Below, piece after piece: positions 43,607 through 53,658 of a stretch of DNA of 64,000 nucleotides. The notes beneath the pieces are model-generated. The model worked only from the letters and a program-made list of their open reading frames with translations, was not told the origin of the DNA and did no database searches. Within the stretch, counting starts at the first letter, position 1. Each line of letters opens with the position of its first letter. Where the stretch lies: contig CAJUDZ010000012.1 of NCBI GenBank assembly GCA_910584965.1, positions 1 through 64,000 on the forward strand, in the 5' to 3' direction. This stretch comes from an uncultured Lachnospiraceae bacterium (GTDB lineage: Bacteria; Bacillota; Clostridia; Lachnospirales; Lachnospiraceae). Both the position numbers and the translations under genes were made by a program.

Positions 43607-43620
43607 GAGAAACTCAGAAT

Positions 43621-43646
43621 AAGATGCATTTCGGTGCATCTTTTTT
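43621..43646 (+). terminator. Terminator after yajC
   Basis: AGATGCA (43622-43628) pairs with TGCATCT (43635-43641), followed by six Ts, 15 nt after the stop codon. Confidence 0.85.
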
Positions 43647-43715
43647 CGCTATATAAAGACATGGAGAAGCGGAAGCCGGGAAACCGGCGGATCAAGGAAG
43701 GAGCTGGGGAGAGAG

Positions 43716-44798
43716 ATGGAATTAAAAATTACCTGTATTCCGGGAGACGGAATCGGACCGGAAATCGTGGCGGAGGCTAAGAAGGTGCTCGATGCCATAG
43801 CCGTAAAATACGGACATAAAATGAACTATACGGATATTCTGATGGGAGGCGCATCGATTGACGCATACGGCGTGCCGCTTACGGAAGAAGCGATTGAGAC
43901 GGCGAAGAGCGCGGATGCGGTATTGATGGGTTCTATCGGCGGCGATACAACGACTTCGCCCTGGTATAAATTACCGCCCAATTTAAGACCGGAAGCCGGA
44001 CTTTTGGCGATCCGCAAGGCGCTTAACCTGTTTGCCAATTTAAGACCGGCGGTGCTTTATGAAGAACTGGCGGGGGCCTGTCCTCTGAAAGAAGAGATTT
44101 CCGCGGCCGGATTCGATATGCTGATTATGCGGGAGCTGACCGGCGGCCTCTATTTCGGCGAGCGTAAGACGGTGGAAGAAAACGGCGTCTTAAAAGCGAT
44201 CGATACGCTGACATATGATGAAAACGAGATCCGCCGGATTGCCATCAAAGGATTTGAAATCGCCATGAAGAGAAAAAAGAAGGTAACGAGCGTGGATAAG
44301 GCAAATGTGCTGGATTCTTCCAGGCTGTGGCGCAAAGTGGTGGAAGAGGTGGCAAAAGACTATCCGGAAGTAAAGCTGGAACATATGCTTGTGGATAACT
44401 GCGCGATGCAGCTGGTAAAAGATCCGGCCCAGTTCGACGTCATTCTGACCGAAAATATGTTCGGCGACATTTTGTCCGACGAGGCGAGCATGGTAACGGG
44501 GTCTATCGGTATGCTGGCATCCGCATCCCTGAACGATACCAGATTCGGCCTTTATGAACCGAGCCACGGTTCCGCGCCGGATATTGCGGGAAAGGATATT
44601 GCCAATCCGATTGCGACGATTCTTTCCGCGTCCATGATGCTGCGGTACAGCTTCGATCTGGATAAAGAAGCGGATGATATCGACAACGCGGTGAAACAGG
44701 TATTGAAAGAAGGTTACAGGACGGCGGATATTATGTCCGAAGGATGCACGAAGGTAGGCTGCAAACAGATGGGAGATCTTCTGGTAGGGAAGATATGA
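43716..44798 (+). CDS. leuB: 3-isopropylmalate dehydrogenase
   Basis: 360 residues. IPGDGIGPEIV at the start, the NLRPAVLY and MRELTGGLYFGER stretches, and the metal site ENMFGDILSDEASMVTGSIGML are typical. It oxidises 3-isopropylmalate in leucine synthesis with NAD. leuA, leuC and leuD are absent from the window. Ribosome binding site AAGGAG is about 15 nt upstream; GAGAGAG is nearer. Confidence 0.96.
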   Translation: MELKITCIPGDGIGPEIVAEAKKVLDAIAVKYGHKMNYTDILMGGASIDAYGVPLTEEAIETAKSADAVLMGSIGGDTTTSPWYKLPPNLRPEAGLLAIRKALNLFANLRPAVLYEELAGACPLKEEISAAGFDMLIMRELTGGLYFGERKTVEENGVLKAIDTLTYDENEIRRIAIKGFEIAMKRKKKVTSVDKANVLDSSRLWRKVVEEVAKDYPEVKLEHMLVDNCAMQLVKDPAQFDVILTENMFGDILSDEASMVTGSIGMLASASLNDTRFGLYEPSHGSAPDIAGKDIANPIATILSASMMLRYSFDLDKEADDIDNAVKQVLKEGYRTADIMSEGCTKVGCKQMGDLLVGKI

Positions 44799-44840
44799 CC
44801 GGAAAATATCTGACGGCCGGAGGAGGACGTTGATAGCTGC

Positions 44841-46415
44841 ATGATAGAACGGTTGCGGGAACGATGGAAGCAAAGAGATACGGAATGGAAGATTTTTGTC
44901 TTCTTTTTGTCCGGAATGGCTGTTTATTATAGTTACAGGCTCTTTGCGCTGACTCCCTGGTATGACGAACTATATACTTATTTTTATTTTATCAGCAGAG
45001 GACCGGTATATGCGGCAATTCACTGGCCGCTGCCCAACAATCACGTGGGGTATTCGGTGCTTTCCGCCATGCTGGATTTCCTGGGCAGTTCGGCGGTTGG
45101 ATTACGGGGTGTATCGTGGCTGTGCAGTCTGATTAGTCTTTGTCTGCTGTTTTCAATAAGCAGAAAATGTTTTCCGAAAGGATTTGCGCTGTTTCCGGTC
45201 TTTGTCTTCGCGCCGATGGGGATTGTCAACCAGCTGGCGGTGCAGGGGCGGGGATATGCGCTGGCGTCCTGCCTGTATCTGACGGCGGTGTATGAACTTT
45301 TTCTGATTGTAAAGGAAAAAGACTGCCGGCTCAGAAATTATGTCGTGACAGGATGCGCATTTGTATGGGCATTGTATACCCTTCCGAGCAGCGTTTATTT
45401 TGTCATCCCGCTCTGCCTGACCGGGGGCCTGTGCCTGTTATTCGAAAAACGCAGGAAGGCATTTCTCACTCTTTTTGTTACGGCGCTTATCGCCGCGGTA
45501 TGCACGGCCGGCCTGTATGCGGTCATATGGCTTGCGATCGGTTCCAATCTGCTTTCCAAAACGCCGGACAGCGGCTGTTACGGCGCGGGGCATGTCTCCA
45601 TTATTCTGAACGCGCCCGTGAAAGCGCTTAGGACGGGGATTCGCTACATGCTTGACACCCCCTATATCCAGAGCGTGGGAAGAGGAGGGTATCTGTATCG
45701 TTTCGGCGGCTGGATAAAGACTCTTTTTTCCTCTTATTATACGGGGATGGAGGAGGCGCTGCTTGTTCTGACGGGAGCCGGCATCGTTTTGCTTATTGCA
45801 GGGCTGACCGGAAGACGGAAAGAAAGAAAGCCGGAACAGCGGTTTTTGGAGTGGTATCTGCTGCTGACATTTCTGGTGACACCGTTGATGTTAATCATTC
45901 AGGCGTCGCTTCCTTATTACAGGGTGTTTTCTTTTTTGGGGATTCCCGCGGCCCTGCTGCTTACCTGGCTGCTTGTACGGCTTGCGGCCAGGTTCGGAAA
46001 ACCGTTTTGGGTTTATGCGGCGGAAGCGCTGGCCGGCGCGGCATGTGCGGTCCTGCTGCTTTCCCCTTCGGGAAGGGCGCAGTACGGCGGCCGGGAAGCC
46101 GCGATCGAAGATGCGTATTCCCATATGAATCTGCAAAACGGCGAGACGGTCTGTGCGACGGACTGCGATCAGGAATATCTGCTAAAATATTTGTATGACA
46201 GGGAAGATGTCCGTCCGGCGATTGAAGAAGCGGATTATGTACTGCTTGACAGAGAATTGTTTCTGACGGCGGAAGAAATGAATCTGCGGGATGCGGCCGG
46301 CGCGGACGCCTGGAAATTTTATGTTTCCCACGAAGGGCTTCCGTGGGATTATATCGAAGAAAATATGGATATCTGTTATGAAAACGACAGATTCATCCTT
46401 TATCAGAAAAAATAG
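44841..46415 (+). CDS. GT-C type membrane glycosyltransferase (ArnT/PMT-like)
   Basis: 524 residues with about ten membrane helices and a C-terminal soluble part of about 110 residues. TPWYDELYTYFYFI in the first outer loop carries the acidic pair typical of GT-C enzymes using lipid-phosphate sugars, and PLPNNHVGYSVL follows. It would transfer a sugar from a lipid carrier to a lipid or wall polymer outside the membrane; donor and acceptor are unknown. It lies between leuB and ilvD without metabolic link. Confidence 0.8.
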   Translation: MIERLRERWKQRDTEWKIFVFFLSGMAVYYSYRLFALTPWYDELYTYFYFISRGPVYAAIHWPLPNNHVGYSVLSAMLDFLGSSAVGLRGVSWLCSLISLCLLFSISRKCFPKGFALFPVFVFAPMGIVNQLAVQGRGYALASCLYLTAVYELFLIVKEKDCRLRNYVVTGCAFVWALYTLPSSVYFVIPLCLTGGLCLLFEKRRKAFLTLFVTALIAAVCTAGLYAVIWLAIGSNLLSKTPDSGCYGAGHVSIILNAPVKALRTGIRYMLDTPYIQSVGRGGYLYRFGGWIKTLFSSYYTGMEEALLVLTGAGIVLLIAGLTGRRKERKPEQRFLEWYLLLTFLVTPLMLIIQASLPYYRVFSFLGIPAALLLTWLLVRLAARFGKPFWVYAAEALAGAACAVLLLSPSGRAQYGGREAAIEDAYSHMNLQNGETVCATDCDQEYLLKYLYDREDVRPAIEEADYVLLDRELFLTAEEMNLRDAAGADAWKFYVSHEGLPWDYIEENMDICYENDRFILYQKK

Positions 46416-46460
46416 AAATCGGGAAACGAATAGGAAAATCAGAACGGAGGAACGAAAAAT

Positions 46461-48134
46461 ATGAGAAGCGATCAAGTAAAGAGCGGTATCCAGCAGGCGC
46501 CGCACAGAAGTCTGTTTAATGCACTTGGGTTCACGGAAGAGGAAATGAAGAAGCCGATGGTCGGCATCGTCAGTTCTTATAATGAAATCGTGCCCGGACA
46601 TATGAATCTGGATAAAATCGTCAATGCGGTGAAACTCGGCGTTGCGGAGGCGGGCGGCGTGCCCGTTGTTTTCCCGGCGATTGCGGTTTGCGACGGCATT
46701 GCGATGGGACATATCGGTATGAAATATTCTCTTGTAACGAGAGATCTGATCGCTGATTCTACGGAGTGTATGGCGCTGGCGCATCAGTTTGACGCCCTTG
46801 TGATGGTGCCGAACTGCGATAAGAACGTGCCCGGCCTTCTGATGGCGGCGGCGAGAATCAATGTGCCTACGGTGTTTGTTTCCGGCGGACCGATGCTGGC
46901 AGGACATGTGAAGGGGCAGAAGAGAAGCCTGTCTTCCATGTTCGAGGCGGTAGGTTCCCATGCGGCGGGTACGATGACGGAAGAAGAAGTCAGGGAATAT
47001 GAAGAAAAAGTATGCCCGACATGCGGTTCCTGTTCCGGCATGTATACGGCCAATTCCATGAACTGTCTGACGGAAGCATTGGGCATGGGACTTCGCGGAA
47101 ACGGCACGATTCCGGCTGTTTATTCCGAAAGAATCAAACTGGCCAAACATGCGGGAATGGCCGTTATGGAGATGTACCGGAAAAACATCAGACCGAGCGA
47201 TATTATGACAAAAGATGCCGTCCTGAACGCGCTGACCGTGGATATGGCGCTTGGCTGTTCCACGAACTCCATGCTGCATCTGCCGGCAATCGCTCATGAA
47301 ATCGGATTCGATTTCGATATCGCTTTTGCCAATGAGATCAGCGAAAAGACGCCGAACCTGTGCCATCTTGCGCCGGCGGGGCCTACTTATATGGAAGATT
47401 TGAACGAAGCGGGCGGCGTTTATGCGGTGATGAAAGAACTTGCGGATGCGGGACTGCTGCATACGGATTGCATGACCGTGACCGGAAAGACGATCGGAGA
47501 GAACATTGCGGGGGCGGTGAACAGGAATCCGGAGGTGATCAGAACGCTTGACAATCCCTATTCTGCAACGGGCGGTCTGGCTGTTCTGAAAGGAAATCTG
47601 GCGCCCGACGGCAGCGTCGTAAAGCGTTCGGCTGTCGTACCGGAAATGATGGTACATGAAGGCCCGGCCAGAGTTTTTGACTGTGAGGAAGACGCGATCG
47701 ATGCCATCAAGGGCGGTAAAATTACGGCGGGCGACGTGGTGGTCATTCGTTATGAAGGGCCTAAAGGCGGCCCCGGCATGCGGGAGATGTTAAATCCTAC
47801 GTCGGCGATCGCAGGCATGGGACTCGGTTCCAGCGTGGCGCTGATTACGGACGGACGTTTTTCCGGTGCATCCCGCGGCGCATCCATCGGGCACGTTTCT
47901 CCGGAAGCGGCGGTAGGAGGCCCGATTGCCCTGATCAAAGAGGGCGATATCGTAAGCATCAATATTCCGGAAATGAAACTGGATGTGAAGGTATCGGAAG
48001 AAGAAATGGCGGCAAGGAAGGCGGAATGGCAGCCGAGAGAACCAAAAGTCACAACAGGGTATCTGGCAAGGTATCGTGAACTGGTGACCAGCGGCAACAG
48101 AGGGGCTATTCTGGAGATACCTGGCGAAGCATAA
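46461..48134 (+). CDS. ilvD: Dihydroxyacid dehydratase
   Basis: 557 residues. Fe-S cysteines in NCDKNVPG and CPTCGSCSGMYTANSMN; the C-terminal GRFSGASRGASIGHVSPEA is the family signature. It forms the 2-oxo acids in valine, leucine and isoleucine synthesis. ilvB follows after one hypothetical gene. No leader with a T-box or attenuator was seen in the 45 nt upstream. Ribosome binding site GGAGG. Confidence 0.97.
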   Translation: MRSDQVKSGIQQAPHRSLFNALGFTEEEMKKPMVGIVSSYNEIVPGHMNLDKIVNAVKLGVAEAGGVPVVFPAIAVCDGIAMGHIGMKYSLVTRDLIADSTECMALAHQFDALVMVPNCDKNVPGLLMAAARINVPTVFVSGGPMLAGHVKGQKRSLSSMFEAVGSHAAGTMTEEEVREYEEKVCPTCGSCSGMYTANSMNCLTEALGMGLRGNGTIPAVYSERIKLAKHAGMAVMEMYRKNIRPSDIMTKDAVLNALTVDMALGCSTNSMLHLPAIAHEIGFDFDIAFANEISEKTPNLCHLAPAGPTYMEDLNEAGGVYAVMKELADAGLLHTDCMTVTGKTIGENIAGAVNRNPEVIRTLDNPYSATGGLAVLKGNLAPDGSVVKRSAVVPEMMVHEGPARVFDCEEDAIDAIKGGKITAGDVVVIRYEGPKGGPGMREMLNPTSAIAGMGLGSSVALITDGRFSGASRGASIGHVSPEAAVGGPIALIKEGDIVSINIPEMKLDVKVSEEEMAARKAEWQPREPKVTTGYLARYRELVTSGNRGAILEIPGEA

Positions 48135-48231
48135 GCCGGAAAGAAACCGGCTGCGGGTCCGAAAATGAGGGATAGAAGATTTGTGTCTGCGATTTCAATA
48201 CCGCAGGCTGTGGAAAGGCAGGGGGGATTAT

Positions 48232-49275
48232 ATGGCAGTACAATTAACGGGGACAAAGCATCATAAAACGGTGATAACGCAGAGCGATTATGCCATTGGG
48301 AACAGTGTTGTAAATAAGGATAAAAACAGTTCCGATTCTGCTCCGGGCAAACGTTCTTTTAATATCGGAGGAGATTCCGACGCGGTCCTGATGCGTAAGG
48401 AGATCGCCAGGAGGAGGGCCCAAAAAGCCATCGAAGACGCCTTTGCCGGAGACCGGAAGGTCAGCAGGGATGTGGAAGTGCGTAAAGAGAGCAATCAGAA
48501 TCTGCGAAGCGAAATTTCGAGAAAAGTCGGATATGTTATGAACTATCAGGAAAAGAAGGCGGAACTCAGAGAGGAATATGCGATCGATGAGAACAGCGAA
48601 GAAGACAGAGCGCTCCTTGAGAAACGCGAACAGTCTTATGCAGATCCCGAAGTCATGCTGACAGAAAAAGAGAAGGAACGTCTTGGTGAGATCGACGAAT
48701 ACGAAGCGAGAGTCAGGGAGATGGACCAGGCCAGTTTTGCGCTCTGGATTGACAAAAAAACCGGAATTCGGGATATGCAGCTGGACGAACAGGCAGGAAT
48801 TGCGGCGGTTATAGCGATGCGTCAGGAGCGTTTAAAGTTTCATGACATGGCGGATGCGCAGAAGTCCGCGAAGAAAATCGAGACGGCGGCGGCCGGGGAC
48901 GCCATTGATTTGCTGACCGGTGAAGCCAAAGACCATATCACGGAGAAACTCGAAGAAAAGCGTGAAGAAGCAAGGGAAAAAGCGGAAGAAGAAGGAAAAA
49001 AGGAAGAAAAACTGGAAGCGCAGCGGACGGAAAAAGAACTGAAACAGGAACAGCTTCAGATGGAGCAGACGGAGAGCAGAGCGGCGGAGGAAGCCAGAAT
49101 CGAGCAGCAAAGAGAGGCGAGGAAACAGGAAGATATTCTGACGGGTGTGGAGAAAAATGCCACGGGTACGGCGTCGTCGTCTTCTCAGACGCGGATAGAA
49201 ATTAAGCAGATGCTGCATAAGATGAACTTGCTGGAGGAAGATCTGAAAGGCATGGAAGTTGACGATTCCATATAA
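48232..49275 (+). CDS. Hypothetical coiled-coil protein
   Basis: 347 residues, not recognised. Start ATG 48232 (MAVQLTGTKHHK) follows AGGGGGGATT; a longer frame from 48181 lacks a ribosome binding site. The protein is highly charged: a basic segment (about 55-75), a mixed-charge middle, then a long Glu/Lys/Ala coiled coil (about 235-310) and an Ile/Leu-rich helix at the C-terminus (IEIKQMLHKMNLLEEDLKGM). No membrane segment or signal peptide. It resembles scaffold-like proteins found across Lachnospiraceae. It sits between ilvD and ilvB, an odd place for an unrelated structural protein. Confidence 0.75.
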   Translation: MAVQLTGTKHHKTVITQSDYAIGNSVVNKDKNSSDSAPGKRSFNIGGDSDAVLMRKEIARRRAQKAIEDAFAGDRKVSRDVEVRKESNQNLRSEISRKVGYVMNYQEKKAELREEYAIDENSEEDRALLEKREQSYADPEVMLTEKEKERLGEIDEYEARVREMDQASFALWIDKKTGIRDMQLDEQAGIAAVIAMRQERLKFHDMADAQKSAKKIETAAAGDAIDLLTGEAKDHITEKLEEKREEAREKAEEEGKKEEKLEAQRTEKELKQEQLQMEQTESRAAEEARIEQQREARKQEDILTGVEKNATGTASSSSQTRIEIKQMLHKMNLLEEDLKGMEVDDSI

Positions 49276-49331
49276 TATCCGGCAGCCCAAAGAGCGCTTT
49301 TACAGAAAATGATTTAGCAGGAGGAAAAAGA

Positions 49332-51008
49332 ATGTTACTGACAGGTGCGGAAATTGTTGTAGAATGTCTGAAAGAACAGGGAGTCGATACCGTGTTCGGT
49401 TATCCCGGCGGAACGATTCTGAATGTATATGACGCTTTATATAAGCATAGCAATGAGATAACCCATATACTGACATCCCATGAACAGGGGGCAGCGCATG
49501 CGGCGGACGGTTATGCGAGAGCGACGGGAAAGGTCGGCGTCTGCATGGCGACGAGCGGACCGGGGGCCACCAATCTCGTAACCGGTATTGCGACGGCTTA
49601 TATGGATTCCGTGCCGATGGTAGCGATTACCTGTAACGTAAATCTGCCTCTGCTCGGAAAGGATTCTTTCCAGGAGGTCGATATCGCCGGCGTGACCATG
49701 CCGATCACCAAACACGGTTATATTGTCAAGGACGTCAGCATTCTTGCGGATACTATCCGCAAGGCCTTTGCGATTGCCGGAAGCGGCAGGCCGGGGCCGG
49801 TGCTTGTGGATATCACGAAAGATGTGACGGCAAACCAGTGCGAATATACGAAGATGCCTGCCGCCGGAAAGGTCGTAAAAGAAACCGATAACGAAGCGGA
49901 TATTGAAAAAGCGGTTGCGCTGATAAAAGAGGCGGAGAAGCCTTACATATATGTGGGCGGCGGCGCGGTTATTTCAGGTGCATACGAAGAGGTCAGGGAA
50001 TTTGCGAAGAAGGCAGGCGCTCCCGTCTGTGATACCTTAATGGGAAAAGGGGTTTACGACGGGAATGATCCGTATTATACCGGCATGATCGGCATGCACG
50101 GCACGAAAACCTCGAATTTCGGCGTCAGTGAATGCGATCTTCTGATTGCGCTGGGCGCCAGATTTTCCGACCGCGTCGTTGGAAATCCGAAAAAATTTGC
50201 GGAACACGCCAAAGTGCTTCATATCGATATCGATGCGGCCGAAATCGACAAGAATATTCGAACGGACGTTTCGGTCGTGGGCGATCTGAAAGAAGTGCTC
50301 CGGGAGATTAACGCAAGGCTTCCCGAACAGGAGCATGAAGAGTGGCTTGCGCATATTATGGAGTTAAAGAAAAAATACCCGCTGAACTATGATTCTTCCG
50401 TCCTGTCCTGTCCGTATATTATGGAAGAGCTGGACCGCATTACGGAAGGAAAGGCGATTATAACGACGGATGTGGGACAGCACCAGATGTGGGCGGCACA
50501 ATACTATAAATACTCGAAACCGCGTACTTTCCTTTCTTCCGGCGGACTCGGAACGATGGGATACGGTCTGGGCGCGTGTATCGGCGCGAAAGCCGGCAGT
50601 CCGGATAAAATTTGTGTCAATATTGCGGGAGACGGCTGCTTCAGAATGAACATGAACGAGCTTGCGACGGCCAGCCGGTATAACATTCCGATTATTCAGA
50701 TTGTAATCAACAACCACGTGCTGGGCATGGTCAGACAGTGGCAGACTTTGTTCTATGGGAAGCGTTATTCCCAGACTGTTTTACAGGATAAGGTAGATTT
50801 CTGTAAAGTGGCGGAAGGACTCGGTTGTGAGGCGATCCGTGTTACAAAAAAGGAGGAAGTGGCGCCGGCCATTGAAAAAGCGATTGCATTAAAGGCGCCG
50901 GTGTTGTTAGACTGCATCATCCCGGAAGACGATAAAGTATTCCCGATGGTACCGGCCGGAGCGCCGATCAGCGATGCTTTTGACGCACAGGATCTTGCAG
51001 CGGAATGA
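49332..51008 (+). CDS. ilvB: Acetolactate synthase, large (catalytic) subunit
   Basis: 558 residues. The ThDP glutamate lies in the SHEQGAAHAADGYARATG motif, FAD-binding residues around QEVDIAGVTMPITKHG, and the ThDP-Mg motif GDGCFRMNMNEL. It condenses pyruvate to acetolactate or with 2-oxobutanoate, the first shared step of branched-chain synthesis. A regulatory small subunit (ilvN/ilvH) is not next to it, so it may be feedback-insensitive or use a distant subunit. The ribosome binding site AGGAGG precedes. The next gene is an L,D-transpeptidase. Confidence 0.94.
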   Translation: MLLTGAEIVVECLKEQGVDTVFGYPGGTILNVYDALYKHSNEITHILTSHEQGAAHAADGYARATGKVGVCMATSGPGATNLVTGIATAYMDSVPMVAITCNVNLPLLGKDSFQEVDIAGVTMPITKHGYIVKDVSILADTIRKAFAIAGSGRPGPVLVDITKDVTANQCEYTKMPAAGKVVKETDNEADIEKAVALIKEAEKPYIYVGGGAVISGAYEEVREFAKKAGAPVCDTLMGKGVYDGNDPYYTGMIGMHGTKTSNFGVSECDLLIALGARFSDRVVGNPKKFAEHAKVLHIDIDAAEIDKNIRTDVSVVGDLKEVLREINARLPEQEHEEWLAHIMELKKKYPLNYDSSVLSCPYIMEELDRITEGKAIITTDVGQHQMWAAQYYKYSKPRTFLSSGGLGTMGYGLGACIGAKAGSPDKICVNIAGDGCFRMNMNELATASRYNIPIIQIVINNHVLGMVRQWQTLFYGKRYSQTVLQDKVDFCKVAEGLGCEAIRVTKKEEVAPAIEKAIALKAPVLLDCIIPEDDKVFPMVPAGAPISDAFDAQDLAAE

Positions 51009-51015
51009 TTTGGTT

Positions 51016-52413
51016 ATGAAAAGACATCTGTTTAGAAATATTTTCGTCTTATCGCTGATTGTTATTGCGCAGTTTGCCATTGCGTATGTCGGTCTGGCGT
51101 TTTATTACCGGAACGCGTTCGAGTACGGTACATGGATTAATCATATCTACTGTACCGGAAAGAACATCGAAGAAGTGAATCAGGAACTGATCGAACAATA
51201 TGGCTATGAAGGCATTACGATTTACGATAAAGAGCAGAATGCGTATCAGATCGCGGCGGGAGATATCCAGTACCGGTATGATTTCAGAGAATCCCTGGAG
51301 GCTTATCTGGACAGACAGGACGCATGGCTCTGGGTGGACAGTTTATGGAAGATCCGGGAAGAAGAAATCAGTCCGGTCATTTCCTATAATGAAGCGGCTT
51401 TTGAACAATGCTTTGAATCAATGCCTTTTTTGGCGGAAAAAGCGCGGGATGACAGACAGTTTGCCATTATCAGGACGGAGCGGGGGTTTGAACTGTTAAA
51501 CGAACGGAGCGGCGTGCTGGATGTGGAGAAAGCAAGACAGGCCATTGCCGAAGCGGTGCAAAACGGGGATACCGTGGTATCGCTGGTGGAGGCCGGCTGC
51601 TATTATGATATGGAACTGACGGAAGAAATGCTGAATACGAAACGCCAGTGGGAGCAGTTACAGGACTTTCAGAACTGCCGTATCGTTTATCAGATGGGAG
51701 AAGAGCTGATACCGGTAGATTCTTCCGTTGTGTGCGACTGGATTCTGTTAAATGAAGACGGCAGTTTTGCCCTGGATAATACCGGAACGCTGCAGATCAG
51801 GGAAGATGCCATAAAGGAATTTATTGCGGGACTGGCGGCGCAGTATGACACGGTAGGAGGCGCCAGGCAGTTTCGGACAACGAACCGCGGCATGATCACG
51901 ATAGAAGGCGGTATCTACGGGAATAAGCTCGATCAGGAAACGGAAATCGCCTATCTGACGGAGGCTTTTTTTGCAAAAAAAGAAGAGGTACATACGCCCG
52001 CATATCTGCAGAGTGCGATGAAGCAGGGAAAAGATGATATCGGAAACACCTATGTGGAAATCGATATGGGCGAACAGATGATGTATTATTACCGGGACGG
52101 AGAACTGCAGGTCGAAACGCCTGTCGTTACAGGAAATACGTCAAGACGTATGGGAACGCCTTCCGGCGTCAATTATGTGTATCAGAAACAGACAGACCGC
52201 ATTCTGCGCGGAGAGGGTTATGCTTCCCATGTCAATTTCTGGATGCCCGTCAAGGGAAATATCGGAATCCATGATGCTTCCTGGCGGAGCAAATACGGCG
52301 GTACCATTTATCAGACCAACGGTTCCCACGGCTGTATCAATACGCCTTATCAGGCGATGGCGCAGATTTATGACATGGTTGAAGTCGGAACGCCGGTGGT
52401 GATGTATTACTGA
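51016..52413 (+). CDS. L,D-transpeptidase with PG_binding_4-like domain
   Basis: 465 residues from ATG 51016. One membrane helix (about 8-30), a long middle region with two PG_binding_4-like halves, and a C-terminal YkuD domain with C440 in GSHGCINTP and the upstream catalytic His in GNIGIHDASW. It forms 3-3 cross-links or related bonds in peptidoglycan outside the membrane. Start is close behind ilvB (7 nt) with a weak ribosome binding site, so it may be translationally coupled. Confidence 0.92.
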   Translation: MKRHLFRNIFVLSLIVIAQFAIAYVGLAFYYRNAFEYGTWINHIYCTGKNIEEVNQELIEQYGYEGITIYDKEQNAYQIAAGDIQYRYDFRESLEAYLDRQDAWLWVDSLWKIREEEISPVISYNEAAFEQCFESMPFLAEKARDDRQFAIIRTERGFELLNERSGVLDVEKARQAIAEAVQNGDTVVSLVEAGCYYDMELTEEMLNTKRQWEQLQDFQNCRIVYQMGEELIPVDSSVVCDWILLNEDGSFALDNTGTLQIREDAIKEFIAGLAAQYDTVGGARQFRTTNRGMITIEGGIYGNKLDQETEIAYLTEAFFAKKEEVHTPAYLQSAMKQGKDDIGNTYVEIDMGEQMMYYYRDGELQVETPVVTGNTSRRMGTPSGVNYVYQKQTDRILRGEGYASHVNFWMPVKGNIGIHDASWRSKYGGTIYQTNGSHGCINTPYQAMAQIYDMVEVGTPVVMYY

Positions 52414-52444
52414 GAACCAATTCGGAATTTTTTTAATATGGTAA

Positions 52445-52473
52445 TTGACTAAAGCGGCCATTAAATGTAAAAT
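52445..52473 (+). promoter_or_regulatory. Sigma-A promoter of the serC-serA operon
   Basis: TTGACT (52445-52450), 17-nt spacer, TAAAAT (52468-52473), about 43 nt before serC. An imperfect TAAATG/CATTTA repeat overlaps the -10. Confidence 0.75.
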
Positions 52474-52516
52474 AGCATTTAGTTTACAAATTTAAAGATG
52501 AGTGGAGGAGAAAAGA

Positions 52517-53605
52517 GTGGCAAGAGTATATAACTTTTCGGCGGGTCCGGCAGTTCTGCCTGAGGAAGTGCTGAAAGAAGCGGCGGAGGAAATGTTAGAT
52601 TATAAAGGAACCGGCATGTCCGTGATGGAGATGAGCCATCGTTCCAAAGCCTACGACGCGATTATCAAAGAAGCGGAAGCGGATCTGAGGACGCTGTTAA
52701 ATATTCCGGATAACTATAAAGTGTTGTTTTTGCAGGGCGGTGCGAGCCTGATCTTTGCATCCGTGCCGATGAATCTGATGAAAAACCGTAAGGCCGGATA
52801 CATAGTGACAGGACAGTGGGCAAAAAAAGCATTTGCGGAAGCTAAAATGTACGGGGAAGCGGTAGAACTTGCCTCTTCCGCGGATAAGACTTTTTCCTAT
52901 ATTCCCGACTGTTCCGATCTGCCGGTAACGGACGATATGGATTATGTCTATATCTGTGAAAACAATACCATTTATGGAACCAAATTCCACACCCTGCCGG
53001 ATACGAAAGGCAAAATTCTTGTTTCGGATGTCTCTTCCTGTTTCCTGTCAGAGCCGATGGATGTGACCAAATATGGCATGATCTATGCGGGCGTGCAGAA
53101 AAATGTCGGACCGGCCGGCACACAGGTCGTTATTATCAGAGAAGATCTGCTGCGCGAAGACGTTCTTCCGGGAACTCCCACCATGATGAATTATAAAGTG
53201 CAGGCGGATAGCGATTCCCTGTATAATACGCCGCCGAGTTACGGTATTTATATCTGCGGTAAAGTGTTCAAGTGGCTGTTAAAGAACGGCGGACTTGAGG
53301 CGATGAAAGAACTGAATGAGAAGAAAGCAAAGATTTTATATGATTTTCTGGATGAAAGCAGTCTGTTTAAAGGAACCGTCAGAAAAGAGGACCGTTCCCT
53401 GATGAATGTGCCTTTCGTAACCGGAAACGATGAAATGGATGCAAAATTCATTAAGGCGGCGGAAGCGGCCGGATTCGTCAATCTGAAAGGCCACCGCAGC
53501 GTTGGCGGCATGCGCGCGAGCATTTATAATGCAATGCCGGTTGAGGGCGTGGAAAAGCTCGTCGCATTCATGAAAGAATTTGAGAAGAATGAAGGAAATC
53601 ATTAA
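52517..53605 (+). CDS. serC: Phosphoserine aminotransferase
   Basis: 362 residues. VYNFSAGPAVLPEEVL at the start and the PLP-lysine region YAGVQKNVGPAG are family marks. It makes phosphoserine from phosphohydroxypyruvate and glutamate. GTG 52517 is the start, since GGAGGAG (52504-52510) ends 6 nt before it; the upstream in-frame GTG is part of this site. serA follows 53 nt later. Confidence 0.97.
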   Translation: MARVYNFSAGPAVLPEEVLKEAAEEMLDYKGTGMSVMEMSHRSKAYDAIIKEAEADLRTLLNIPDNYKVLFLQGGASLIFASVPMNLMKNRKAGYIVTGQWAKKAFAEAKMYGEAVELASSADKTFSYIPDCSDLPVTDDMDYVYICENNTIYGTKFHTLPDTKGKILVSDVSSCFLSEPMDVTKYGMIYAGVQKNVGPAGTQVVIIREDLLREDVLPGTPTMMNYKVQADSDSLYNTPPSYGIYICGKVFKWLLKNGGLEAMKELNEKKAKILYDFLDESSLFKGTVRKEDRSLMNVPFVTGNDEMDAKFIKAAEAAGFVNLKGHRSVGGMRASIYNAMPVEGVEKLVAFMKEFEKNEGNH

Positions 53606-53658
53606 GCTCGAAAATACCCGCCGGGTGTGGTTAGTCTGAAAGGAGAATAACGATAAAG

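Noticed and set aside
46416..46460. Attenuator or T-box before ilvD
   Set aside because: Only 45 nt separate it from the previous gene and no T-box motif is present; the same holds for leuB and ilvB.
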